Notes under the pieces: generated by a model
The model's input: only the letters and a program-made list of their open reading frames with translations
Database searches by the model: none
Told to the model about the DNA's origin: nothing
Origin: Thalassia testudinum
Taxonomy: Eukaryota > Streptophyta > Magnoliopsida > Alismatales > Hydrocharitaceae
Direction of reading: 5' to 3'
DNA: 64,000 nt
NCBI GenBank assembly: GCA_037157565.1
Contig: JAZHRO010000012.1
Location: forward strand, 62,859,501-62,923,500
Shown: one piece after another, positions 27,901 to 39,900 of the stretch
Layout: the number at the start of each line of letters is the position of its first letter
Numbering within the stretch: position 1 is the first letter of the stretch
Program-made: the position numbers and the translations under genes

Positions 27901-30900
27901 GACATCCCACCAAGAATTGTCGTGATCTCAGGAATTAAATTGAATATCAAATCCAACACAACTTAACCCAATTTGTTAAAAGAAACGAGGGCCAAGACAA
28001 GGGGAAACAATCCCCTAGAGACCTTGAGGAATATCATAAGAAACTTCAACAATTATGAAGGGAAAACATGGTCCTTATAGAAGATGTGGCATAACAAGAT
28101 GCCACTATTGTCCTCAAAGGGTGAGGTCTTGACAAAGACCTCCCGTCCGTGGACTATCATTGGAGGGCCCTGGTATTCTTGGTCAGGAGGAGAGCTAACC
28201 AGCAACCCGACACCCTTCGTAAAGAGATTCACCATAGCTACCTCCACTCATGGTGGAAAGGTCGAAGTGATATTTGACATTAACTCCAAACCTCATATTC
28301 GACCTAACCCAAGTAATTCAACCAGGCCCTACGAGATTTGTACATGACTCAATGGCAAAGGGGAACCTGTTGACACGAAGCAAAAAAGGCAATTGCAACC
28401 CTCATTCCTCTACTGCCTAGCCCAAGCATCCACACAAACCCCCTCCTTATCACCCTACTTGCAGTAGGGCAAGTTCAACCGCGTCTCCTTACTGACAAAA
28501 GCAATACAATCAACATACTATTATTGAAGAACCTTATAAAATTAGGTTTCCAAGAAAGGGACTCAGCCCGCTCAACATATCCAGTGGTAGGATTTGAAAA
28601 TCACAAGGTGATGCTTAAAGGTACCACCCAGAATAAGAGCTGATACATCAATCAAGCAGCCACTTTCATGATGGCAAACCTGATTGTGATCTTTGATGGG
28701 ATCTTAGGATGATGGCAGACCTGATTGCGATCTTTGATGGGATTTTAGGTCACCCCTCCACCAACAGATTCAGAGTTATCCCTTCCTCATACTTTCAACC
28801 AATCCTATTGCATTCGCCCAATGAAATTGGAATAGTTTATGGGGACCAATTCATCAGGAGAGAGCTCCTGTAGTTAAAGCTCGAACAAAGCATGGAGAGC
28901 AAATCTCTAAAGCCACAAAAGTAAAGGAAGTAGAAAGCCCAAGTTCACACAGTCTAGGAGGACGCCACTCAAAACCCTTCGACCCCTCCTGTTGTGAGCC
29001 CCAGCTCCTCAATGTTGACAATTCAACTTTTTCTAGGTCTGCCAAATTAGCTTGCTTAAGTAGAAGCAAATCCAGATTCCCATGAAATCTAGCAATTATT
29101 GACGGTTCTCCAAAAGAATACGGATGTCTTCACCTAATCTACCAATGACCTGCCAAGCGTATGCCCATCAATTATTGAGCACCACATTAACGTCCAATTG
29201 GAAGTACAACCGATAAAGCAAGTGCACTGACATAAGTTGGCTTTCAATTGTTGTGATGATCAAAAAGCCCAACAGCAAATGCCGAATGTATGTAGACTTC
29301 ATGAACTTCAGCAACACCTGTCGAAAGGACAAGTTTCCCCTACCCAAGATAGATGCTCTAAGAGACTCTTGCTATGGACAATCTCATATGTCTTTCGTAG
29401 ATGCATATAATGGCTATCATCAAATGAATTTGGCTTTAGCAGATAAGCCGCATACATCCTTTATAATAGATAGAGGGCTATTTAATACCATGTAATGCCA
29501 TTTAACTTGAAAAACATCAAGGACACTTATTGTCTTGTAAACATGATTTTTGCAACAATAATAAAAAAGGCATTTGAAATGTACATTTGTGATACACTAC
29601 TTAAAGGAATTAGTTTCCTTGACCATTTAAAAATTTAACAAAGATCTTTCAAATACTAAGAGAGACCCAACTCATTAAATTGCACGGTTGGCATTTCCTC
29701 AAGAAAATTTCTAGATTTTTTAATTTCTAGTTGGGGGATTGAAGCCAACCCTAATAAAATTAAGGCAGTCACAAACGTGCAATCACCCACCAGTTTGAAG
29801 GTTGTATAATCATTAATCGAAAGAATCGTCGCCTGAGGACGAAACCTTAGTACCCGTACTTGTTACTTCTAGCATCGATACTAAACTTTAATATCAATAC
29901 TCATTGATTATCAATTTGATTTTTTTTTAACTACTCAGACCTGTAACTCACATGTATCAGTACTAAACTTTACTACCGGTACTTATGGGTTAACAAGTAC
30001 CTTTTTTTAATAGTAACTAAAAATTTGTTAAACCTCTTTTGAAAAACATTGTTAACTTTGAAAATCGATCTTTTAAGTAATTCATAATTTAAAATCTTTC
30101 GAACAAATATGGATAAGTGTCTTAATTTATCTCTAATTAATTCTACACATTTTTTAATTTTCAAGTTGGGAGAGGCATATATTCTAAGAATAAAATAAAA
30201 ACCTATTTTATTTAACTCGATTAACAACTCGATATCTTAGATTTGTCTTGAAGATGATCACCCCATCATTGTCGTTGTCTTCATATAATCTTTCTTTTGT
30301 CTTGACTTTTGCAATCTTCACAGTCTAAAATCTAAAATAATACTCAATTGCAAACGTTAATCTAAAATAATTTTGTTAACACCAAAACACGATGTAAAAT
30401 ATGATTCCAACAACTACGACCTATCTGATCAATCAGGTCCCTTCATTTGTCCTGGAGGGGACATCCCATTCCAACTACTACATCCCGATGTGGATCATCC
30501 CTATGCTTTGCCAGTTCATGTGTTTGGATTACATTCTTTGTGTGTACCTTTAGCCAACAAAACAAGTAGTCTCCACGTGCACGTGAGTGCATTTTCCTTA
30601 GCTACTCTCGTACTCAGAAGGAATATCAATGTTATGAACTGAGCAATCAATGGTACATTGTTACAGCCAATGTCACCTTCTTTGAAAAAGTTCCTTTCTT
30701 CTTTAAAGAAGGAACCGATATTAAGCTCGTACCTCACCAGCTGCAGGCATATCACAAACAGGACAAGGAGCCACCTCCTATCCCATTACCTACTAATCTA
30801 ATATGTCGGCTCTTCCACTGGATGATAGTCATACGCCTTCACAAACATATGGTTCGAGTAAGGAGACTGACATGTCGATTGCTCTAAGGTAGACTGCTCT

Positions 30901-33900
30901 CACCAAACATCCAATGCCCATTTGGATCCATCCCTGCAACAGTTTTACAAAGCCTTATTCAATACTGTGATTCCACGTAAATAATCTAAAGCCTCCTAAG
31001 ATTCTCAGTGGAAGGCCACCATGGATGGTGAAATGGAGAACCTTACTAAACAAGGCACATGGGAACTTGTGCCATGTCCACCTAAGGCGAAGATTATTGA
31101 CTGCAAACGGGTCTACACAGTAAAGTACTTTGTAGGTGGTAGCATTGAAAAATTCAAAGCAAGACTAGTGGCCAAGGGCTTCACACAGATGTGTAGACTA
31201 CTTTGAAACTTTTTCTCCTATGGCTCAAGTTGCCTCCATGTGTCATCCTCTCTATTGTTATCAACAGGAACTAGCCATTGTTTCAACTTGGCATTGAAAA
31301 TGCCTTTCTTTATAGTAATTTGACCGAGGAGGTGCATATGTGGCAACCTCTTGATTATAAGGTTGAGGGTAAGTGTATATGCAAACTAAAGAAGGTCATA
31401 TATGGCTGAGGAGGTCTGGGACAACACATAGTGTCCCACATTCTCGAGCAATCTGTCAGATCAGAGGTTGGGGAGATGCAAGAGCTGCTGCAACATTTAA
31501 AAGGGTTTCAACTAGAGGTTGGTGTGGACTCTTTCGAGTGGGAGGAAGAAGAGTTCTCGGTGCGAGATACGTATAGGATGCTTGAAGGTTTGGGCACGTT
31601 GGGGGACATTGACTTGGCTACAAACTACAGACAACTCTGGGAGGCTTCTTGCCCCCTAAAGGTGAAGGTGTTCACTTAGCTCCTCATGAGATGCAGATTG
31701 GTGACCAGGATGTGGAGGGCACGGTGGGTCCAAGACACGGAGAGGTCATGCCCGCTTTGTAGTCAGGCAGAGGAAGTTATAAACCATTTATTCTTTTTCT
31801 TGCCCGGTGGTGACGCAGGTCTGGGATCGGGTTAAGGATCGGTGGTGGGCTCATGATTCATCTATCAACTTTTAGAGGTCATTCAGATGTGGAGCAAACA
31901 TTGGGCGCAATGTGTTTCAATCGAAGAGAGAACGGGCTCAGCCGTCGACGATTATCTAGGTTGTTTGGTTGGGTAGGAATGATGTTGTCTTTAGGGGGCA
32001 GCACCTGTATGTGGAAAATTTTGTTGCATTTGCTTTATCTTTTCTTTTGGTGTGGAGTTCTTGCTTATAATGTGAGCCTTGTACTTAATGTGATTTGTTA
32101 ATACATTTTTGAGTGGTATCTAAAGGATAATCACCCTTTCCTTTCTCAAAATTTATATGGTTTCAAGTAGAGCCTCATGCCTAGTTTGACAAATTGACCA
32201 CAGACAATGAAAATTGGCTTCAAGAGATCTACGTCTGATGATTTGATCTTCATCAAGAAGACTACCATTGGTATTGTAGTTCTTACTATGTACATTAACA
32301 ACATGGTTCTGACAAGAGATGATAGTGTAGGCAATCAGGAGGCGAAGACATTCTTATAGAAGGTTTGTATTACGAAAGGCCTAAGAAAGCTACGATACTT
32401 GCTGGAGATAGAGCAATCAAAGAGAAACATGGCCTAACACTCTCTCATCAAAAATATGTCCTCGAAATTCTTAAGGATTTTGCACTCCTTAGCACCAAGC
32501 CCTTTGCTCTTCCCATTGAGTAGAAAAGAAAGTACACAGGGAGGCAGAAGATCCACTCTTTGAGGATGTCCACAAGTACAGGAGCATTGTGAACAAGCTG
32601 TCATACCTGACCATTACTTGCCCAAATATCAACTTTGTTGTCAGCATGGCAAGTCAATACATGGACAAACCATGCTGCAATCACTAGCATGATGTTTGTC
32701 TCATCCTAAAGTATCTTCAAGGGCCTCCAAGAAAAGCAGTGTAATGTAGGAACAATGGACATCTAAATCTATGTTCCTATTCTAATGCAAACTATATAGG
32801 GTTAGTTGAAGATAGAAAATCTACCACCAACCATCCCATCCCCGAAGACAACCTTGTTTCCTAGCACAATAAGTAGACAATTTGGGCATGTTATTGTGTT
32901 GAGGCTAAGCATAAAGCAATGGCTCATACGATGTGTGAGGTGATGTGGATCACTTCTTTCCTAAATGATCTTGGGGTCCAAGTAAAGAGCCTAGTTCCCA
33001 TGAACTGCAACAACAAATCAACTACATACATCACTTCTAATCCAATTTTTCAGAAGAGGATAAAGCATATTGAAATTGGCTCCCACTTTATACGAAATGC
33101 TATGATGAAAGGGAAGACTACTACTCCTCACGTGTCCTCTAAGCTTCAGCTTGCCGATATTCTCACGAAGCGTCTAACAAAAAAGGGACTCATTCTTATG
33201 TGACAAGTTAGGCTTCATGGACATCTATGATCTAACTTGAAAGGGAGTGTTAAAGTCATCATATTAATTTTTTTTTAATTTCATGTTATTTTTAGTTTCT
33301 TTATAGGCATGTGCACAATTTTGTATTTCTTCCTCTATAGAAGAGAGTCTAAGGCTTCTTTTTGTAATGAAATGCTTCATTTTCTTTCACAAATCTAAAG
33401 AAGACAGATAAAATAAAAACAATAAGAACTCATAATTATAAATATCAAACAAAAAAACACAACATAAAATTTTGAGAATAAATGCATCTAACTATTGAAT
33501 TTAAGCAAGCATTATTCAATCGACCAATTAATGAGCTGATTAATATGTTAATCGACTACTTAATCAACCTATCCAATTCTTCAATCATATATAGGTATGC
33601 AACGTGGCGATTAACCTCATATGATTAAGGTCACTCACTACATACAATTAATCGACCAATTAATCAAGGGATTTTCACATATATGCCAATGAAATCTTTC
33701 GAACTTACTTATTTGTCATTGACTTCACTATATTGTCAATTTTGCCATTGAAAAAATCACATCATTATCACATTTGCTATTTCGTCAGTCATAACCGTTG
33801 AACTAAATAATTTTGAACTAAAATATAATGAAATTTTATTAATTTGTCCTTATTTTTTTTTATTTTAACCCCCACTCCTTCCTTCTCCCCACTCCATCGC

Positions 33901-36900
33901 CCTTCCTCCACACCTCCAACCACCACCTCCCCATACCTCCTCTATCATCCACCATATTGATGCTGACGTTGACCTCCCCATGCTTGCATCAACCTACCAC
34001 GCTGACCACCATGTTGGCCTCAACCTCCCCATGTCAACCCACTAAATGCCTACCACCAACCAGTTGCACCAACGTCAACATCATGGACGGGAGAAAGAAA
34101 GCAAGGGCGGCAAAGAAGGCCGTTAAGGAGAAAAAAGAGGGGTCAGTGGTGGTTGTTGCCGTGTGGAGAGGGAAAAAAAAAGAATAGGAGAAGAATAAGG
34201 GAAAGAAAGGAAGAGGAATAGGAGTCAAGGTCAAAATTGGTGGCGTACGTGCAATAATCATAAGAACTAAGTTGACAAGGTTGTCGACGTGGAAGTGGGG
34301 AGTAGTTTCGTGGCTGTGGAGGAGAACGAGTGTGGAGGCCATGCATATTTGACGACAAGGCCGTTGGTTGTTGTTGGGCACACATTGAAGGTGGAGAAGG
34401 GAGAAGAAGAGAGGTGAAAGAAGGAAAGAAGATCAGAGAAGAGGAAGGGTGTGATCAGAGAAGAGGAAGGGTATGAGAGGAGGTCATGCGGGGAAAACAT
34501 AAGGAGAGCAAGGAGGTCAACATCAACGTTGGTCAATGCTGTCAATGCGAAAGGCGATAGCAAGGCGACACTACTTGAAATCACCTGAGGCGAGAGGCAA
34601 CAAAAAGGCGATAGCCCGAGTGAATTGAGACGATCGTCTTTTATTGGCATGTATATATCTTATTAACTCAATTTAATAGCACTAAATTTATAAAAATATG
34701 TCTAATACCAATGTTGGAGACTTTAAATAGAAGAAAATGATGACAATTGTATTGCCAAAAACTGTTTCACATAATTTCAAATGATAAAAAAAAAAAGTTT
34801 CCCCACAATTAAGGTAGAAAAACATAAAAACCAAATTTGTCATTAAAGTGAACAATTGTCAATTCTCAAATAATAAAACACATTAGTTATCAGAATCATC
34901 TTCAAGATTCAATTCGTCATCGTCATCGTCACCAGCAACTTCTTCAATCTCCTCTTCCTCTTCCTCTTCCTCATCAATGTCCACATACTCTTCCTCTTCT
35001 TCAATAACTATTAAAGCTTTCCCTTTTCCCTTAGCTTTGTTAGGACCATTTTTCTTTGTATTAGTACAAGCCCGAGTACATTGAATAGCCTCTTGGTCAT
35101 TAATTCCTGATACAAGCTCAACCATGCCCCAAGTGCGATTATCATCACCAAACACAAGATCATCACCTGCATTTTCCTCATCTTCCTCCATTCTCCCTAC
35201 TAACCATTCATTTGAATCATCAATTTCCTGGAGGGAAATGGGATCAAGACAATCCCTATCTTCATATCGATCCCTCAAAGCTTCGTTGTACTGAACAAAC
35301 ACAAGATCATTCAACTTTTGTTGCGCCAACGGATTCTTTTTCTTTAAGTGAACCTATATAGATTTTCAAAATAAAAGGATTAATATAAAATTACTTGATA
35401 AAATTCATGCTATGCATATTATGAATTGGTTTGTAACTTACATTTTCAAATACACTCCAATTCCTTTCACATCCCGAGGCACTACAAGTAAGACGTATCA
35501 CCTTCAGTGCCAATTTTGCCAAGTTAGGTGCAAACCCACCAAAGAGATTCCACCACTCCACTGTAAAAAGATAATAAGTTATATAATATTAATAAGCAAT
35601 TGAAAATGGAAAGTTACTATAAAAAATTTATACCACTTGACTACCTGGGGCAATGGTCTTCCTTTGTCTAATAGCTATAGGTGTTCCAAAGAGTCATTGT
35701 GCATTTCTATAAATGGAAATTTCTCCTGTTATTTTGTCTTGCACACTCTCATCAGGCTCCAATTTTGCCAAGACATTGTAAAATCCATTCATAACCTCTG
35801 AATCAAAATCAAGATTTTGATTTTCATAAGAGAAATCAGGATTGAGGAAAAACCCTGCTACATGTAGAGGCTTATGAAGCTGACAATCTCATCTCTTATC
35901 AATGATATCGCAAATAGGTCCAAACTTTTCAGCATTATTGTTGAAAGCCTTCATAATAGCTTCCTTAGCTCTATCCATTACTTCATATATGTATTCTATT
36001 GCGGGTCTCTTCTCTGAGTCAACAAGACGAAGCACTCTCACAAGAGGAGACGTAACCTTCAGAATGTATACAACCTTATTCCAAAATGAAGGCATCATGA
36101 TGATTGTTGTCACTTTCTTTCCCTTCTCTTCTTTTGCATTTTTAGAAGTGGTCCACTTATCGGAAGTGAACATCTTCCTTAAATTTGTCTTTTATTTATG
36201 AATGCTCTGTAAAGTGAGGAAAGATGTAGCAAATCTTGTAATTGCAGGCCTCAACAACTCCCCACTTGTGAATTGCCTCATCAAATTTAAGACTAAAGGA
36301 TGCATGTATATATAATTACTCAGTTGCATTGCATGCTTGAGTGTCTTTTTTACATCTCTAACTTCCCAAAATCTTCCAACATCAGATCAATGCAGTGTGC
36401 AGCACAAAGAGTCCAATAAACTTAAGGATGCTTAATCTTTAGTAAGTTACCTATGAAAAAGATAAATGATATTTTTTTTATTTTACAATACTTACAATAT
36501 TAAAGAAAAGATGTATGCTAAAATAAATAGTCTAAAGATTTATTACCAGCAAGAACATAATTCGATGTGTTGTCACTGACGACTTGAATCACATATTCCT
36601 CCCCGACGCAACCGATCATGCCACTTATCAGCTCACAAAGCTTCTCCCATGTCTTTACATAGCTTGAGGCATCAATGGACTCTAAGAAAACAGTTCCCAT
36701 AGGAAAATTAACGAGAAAATTTATAGGAATTCTGCTTTTTCTATCTGTCCAACCATCTGTCATCAATGTGCATCTATATTTCTTCCAAGCATCATGATGT
36801 TTGGTGATAAAATCCTGAATCTCGTTCACATGATATCTCAATAAAAGAACTCTCACTTCATGATAAGGAGGCTTCAATCTAGGGCCAAAATGACCAATTG

Positions 36901-39900
36901 CCTCAATCATTATCTCAAACCAGATATCTTTAACAGCATTGAATACAATATTATTACGATACATCCATTTTACAATGATCCGTACAACTGCATCACTTCC
37001 CTCCTTTTTGAAAACCTCAGAAATTGTAGTTTGTTTTGTCAACCTCATTTTTCATTCTCGAACCACCTTCTCAGGATCAACCTTCGTAAACTTATCTATT
37101 AGTCCATGAAACTTCTTCATTAAAGGAAGTCCACCACTTCCACTTCTACCAGCCCCCATCATGATTCGAGCCTTCCTTACATGTGACTGTGTAGGATTTT
37201 CTGCTATTCTTTTAGTTGTGAATCTATCCATGGATCCTCGTAAGACATTCACTTCTATTTCATCTTCATGATCCTCATCATCATTAAGGAACTCATCATA
37301 AATAAAATCTTTCATGAACTTTTCTTTTTCTTCCTTTTCAGATTGTCGATATTCTCTTAACTCATCTCTCACATGTTGTGGAGCTTTTGGACATATTGCT
37401 GTGTTCTTATCACCACCAGTAATATGTCCAGTAGCTCTATGAATCCTGCCTTTCACTATCCTACCACAAAAAATACACTTCGTATCATTAATTTTTTTTG
37501 GGTCCTCTAATGTGACATACTTCCAACATGGGTGCTTCCTCTTTGTTTCAGCCATCTACATAATTCAAAACACATACTAGTTTTATACATAGTTACAAAC
37601 TTATAATGCACATGCAAAGTTACTAGTTAATATAACAATATACACATGCAAACACATGCAAAGTTGCTAATTATATACATAGTTACATACAAATATAATA
37701 GAATAGTATATACTATATATATGATTTATACATATACATAGTTATATACCTATATAATATAACATACTTATGTTATATACATACTTATTAACTATATATA
37801 TTATACACTAATACTCTAATAGTTATGTTATACATAGTTATATATTATATTATACATACTTATATTAATTATATACTTAATAGTATATAACACCTACTTA
37901 TTTAGTTATATATATAGTATATACAACAGTATATAATAGTATATATTATATATAATAATAATATATATACAACATATGTATATATACTATATATAATATA
38001 TAATATACTGTATATATACAACATATATATGTATATATATTATATATAATGTATAACAGTATGTATATATATGTGGTATGTTTATATACAATATATATAA
38101 ACATATACAACATATATATGTATAACAGTATAGATATAAACCCAAAAACAACATGGAAGGGGCGGAGGTGAGTATATGTTATACGTGAGTGTCACAGTAT
38201 GTACATATATATACAACATATATATGTATAACAGTATATATATATAACAGTATGCATATATAACACACACACATATATATATAACACACTGACACTACAT
38301 ATAACACGCACACACACATATTATCGGACATGAGACATTCAGCAGCAGCTGCAACAATGCCGCCATCGAAGGGGCGAAGGTGCACCACCGTCGAACTCAG
38401 ACAAGTGGCGGTGCGCCACCGTCGAGACTCAGAGAAGGTTGAGCGGAGGAGATACCTAGCCGATCTAGGTCCACCACTTGTCGCAGATGCCAACCGATGA
38501 AGCTCAAGCGGCGATGGAGGTCGACGAAGCTCCAGCGGAGGCGATAATGGAAGGTGAGAAGCTCCAGCGGAGGCGTGAGGCGGTGATGGTTGGCGTGGAG
38601 ATGACACACACGTAAATAGACTCTCATATGGAAGGTGAGAGGTCGTCGTGTCGTTCATTTTTCAAAAAAAAAAAACAGTTACGATCACTAGGGTTCAGGC
38701 GATGAGGCGAGGAGGCACGTCGCCTGGTCGAAGCAGCTCGCATGGGCCTTCCTTGAGGCAATGAGCACCTCAGTAGCCTCGCCTCGTCGCCTCCTCGCCT
38801 GAGGCGACCACCTCAACAGTGCTGACATTGGTGCAACTGGATAGTGGTGGTGGGTAGTTGGTAATGGTGGTAGGCGCTTGGTAGGTTGATGTAGGGAGGT
38901 CAAGGTCGACATGGTGGGTTGACATAAGGAGGAAGAGGTCAACGCCAACATATTGGATGATGAAGGTGTAGGGAGAAGATGGTCAAAGGTGAGGAGTAGG
39001 AAGAAGGGAGGTGGAGTGGGGAGGAGGAAGAAAATGGGGGCAAGGGTGAAAATAAAAAAAATTTGAGGATAAAATAATAAATTTTCGTTTCATTTCAATC
39101 CAAAATCATTAAATTTAACGATTATGACAAATACGAAAACATTGTGACTTTTTCAATAGCAAAACTGACAAAATAGTAAAGTCAATGGCAAATAAGTAAT
39201 TTTAAATGATTTTAATGACATGCACATAAAAATCCCATTAATCAACCACATAGGCCGACTTTTGCATTCTTGTGCCTGACCAATATCCTGTCTTCAGATG
39301 TACTCTATATCTCTTATCTATAGTTTCTCAATCACATTCCACCATCTACCATTTGCTATGATATGGAAGAATCAAGTATCCGCATGCCAAACACCTTTTT
39401 ATACTTGAGGTTCTATTGATTTTGAACTACATCAAACTTTGAGGGCATTGAACAACTTTACTCAATGACACATCTTCTACCTCTAACATGGCTGCCCCTA
39501 AATCATATAAGGAAGCCTCTAACTTCTACGAAAACTGCTCTTTGTAATCTAAAGCACATGAACCATGCTTGATGGTATCCAAAACAACATACTTTTTTTT
39601 TGTAAAAGGAAAGGGTAGTTATCCAGAGAGATAACTACCCAAAAACTTATATAATAGAATCAATAAAAACAACCATTACAACAGACGGACACCAAGGCCC
39701 CCACTCACATCAATACAACCTAGTGGGAAAGCAAGGAGTCGATAGACTCAACAAAATTCTCTACATAAGGTCTCTGGCCCCGGAAAACTACCGCATTCCT
39801 ACCCAGCCAAATCCCCCATAGTACTGCCAACGGCTTGGCCATCTCCTTCTTCGAACGGAAAACAAACCGTCCGCCACCACCACCTCCACTTCTGAAGCTA

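Larger units (their letters stand above)
25130..33391 (+). mobile_element. Ty1/copia LTR retrotransposon with nested insertions, perfect 5-bp target duplication
   Basis: LTRs at 25130-25284 and 33248-33391 are flanked by the perfect duplication AATCT (25125-25129 and 33392-33396). Behind the 5' LTR lies TGGTATTAGGGAAGC, a degraded methionine-tRNA primer site. Before the 3' LTR is a purine tract (GAAAGGGAG). Coding remnants on + are: integrase C-terminus near 30440-30720; reverse transcriptase at 31021-31400 ([20 protein letters not shown]) resuming at 32146; RNase H at 32919-33200 ending in [12 protein letters not shown]. The gag to integrase region is replaced or interrupted by a gypsy fragment. 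The LTRs differ by roughly a fifth of positions, so the insertion is old. Confidence 0.88.
34534..38824 (-). mobile_element. hAT transposon (4.3 kb) nested in the Mutator-like element
   Basis: Flanked by 8-bp repeats ACGTTGGT (34526-34533) and ACATTGGT (38825-38832). The single mismatch is a CG to CA change, as expected from methylated-cytosine decay. Ends are CAATGCTGTCAA on the left and, from the right, CAGCACTGTTGAGG. Both ends carry clustered AGGCGA/TCGCCT motifs as subterminal repeats. It encodes a minus-strand BED-zinc-finger transposase, now broken. It is the inner, younger insertion of the nest. Confidence 0.85.
33668..39236. mobile_element. Mutator-like non-autonomous element with long inverted repeats and perfect 9-bp target duplication
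   Basis: Flanked by the perfect 9-bp repeat ATTAATCAA (33659-33667 and 39237-39245), the duplication length of Mutator-like elements. Ends are GGGATTTT...AAAATCCC. Imperfect inverted repeats of about 400 bp follow: 33668 to about 34080 against about 38833 to 39236. Left TTATTTGTCATTGACTTCAC matches the right-end reverse complement TTATTTGCCATTGACTTTAC. Removing the hAT inside leaves about 1.27 kb without coding capacity, so it needed a transposase from elsewhere. Confidence 0.85.
24848..39272. mobile_element. Split hAT-like MITE (second copy), interrupted by copia and Mutator-like insertions
   Basis: The left part (about 24848-25129) begins near CTTGCAAAAATAC and shares the block ATTACACATATTATATATAC with the intact copy at 18566-19099. 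The middle part is 33397-33667, rich in TTAATCGACYAATTAATC. The right end is at 39246-39272 (CCGACTTTTGCATTCTTG). Removing the copia element and the Mutator-like element leaves about 580 bp, close to the 534 bp of the intact copy. Its own target duplication could not be recognised. Confidence 0.6.

Noticed and set aside
37560..38310. Centromere-like or telomere-associated AT satellite
   Set aside because: It is a TA/CATA low-complexity block confined within a hAT element bounded by target duplications, not a monomeric satellite.
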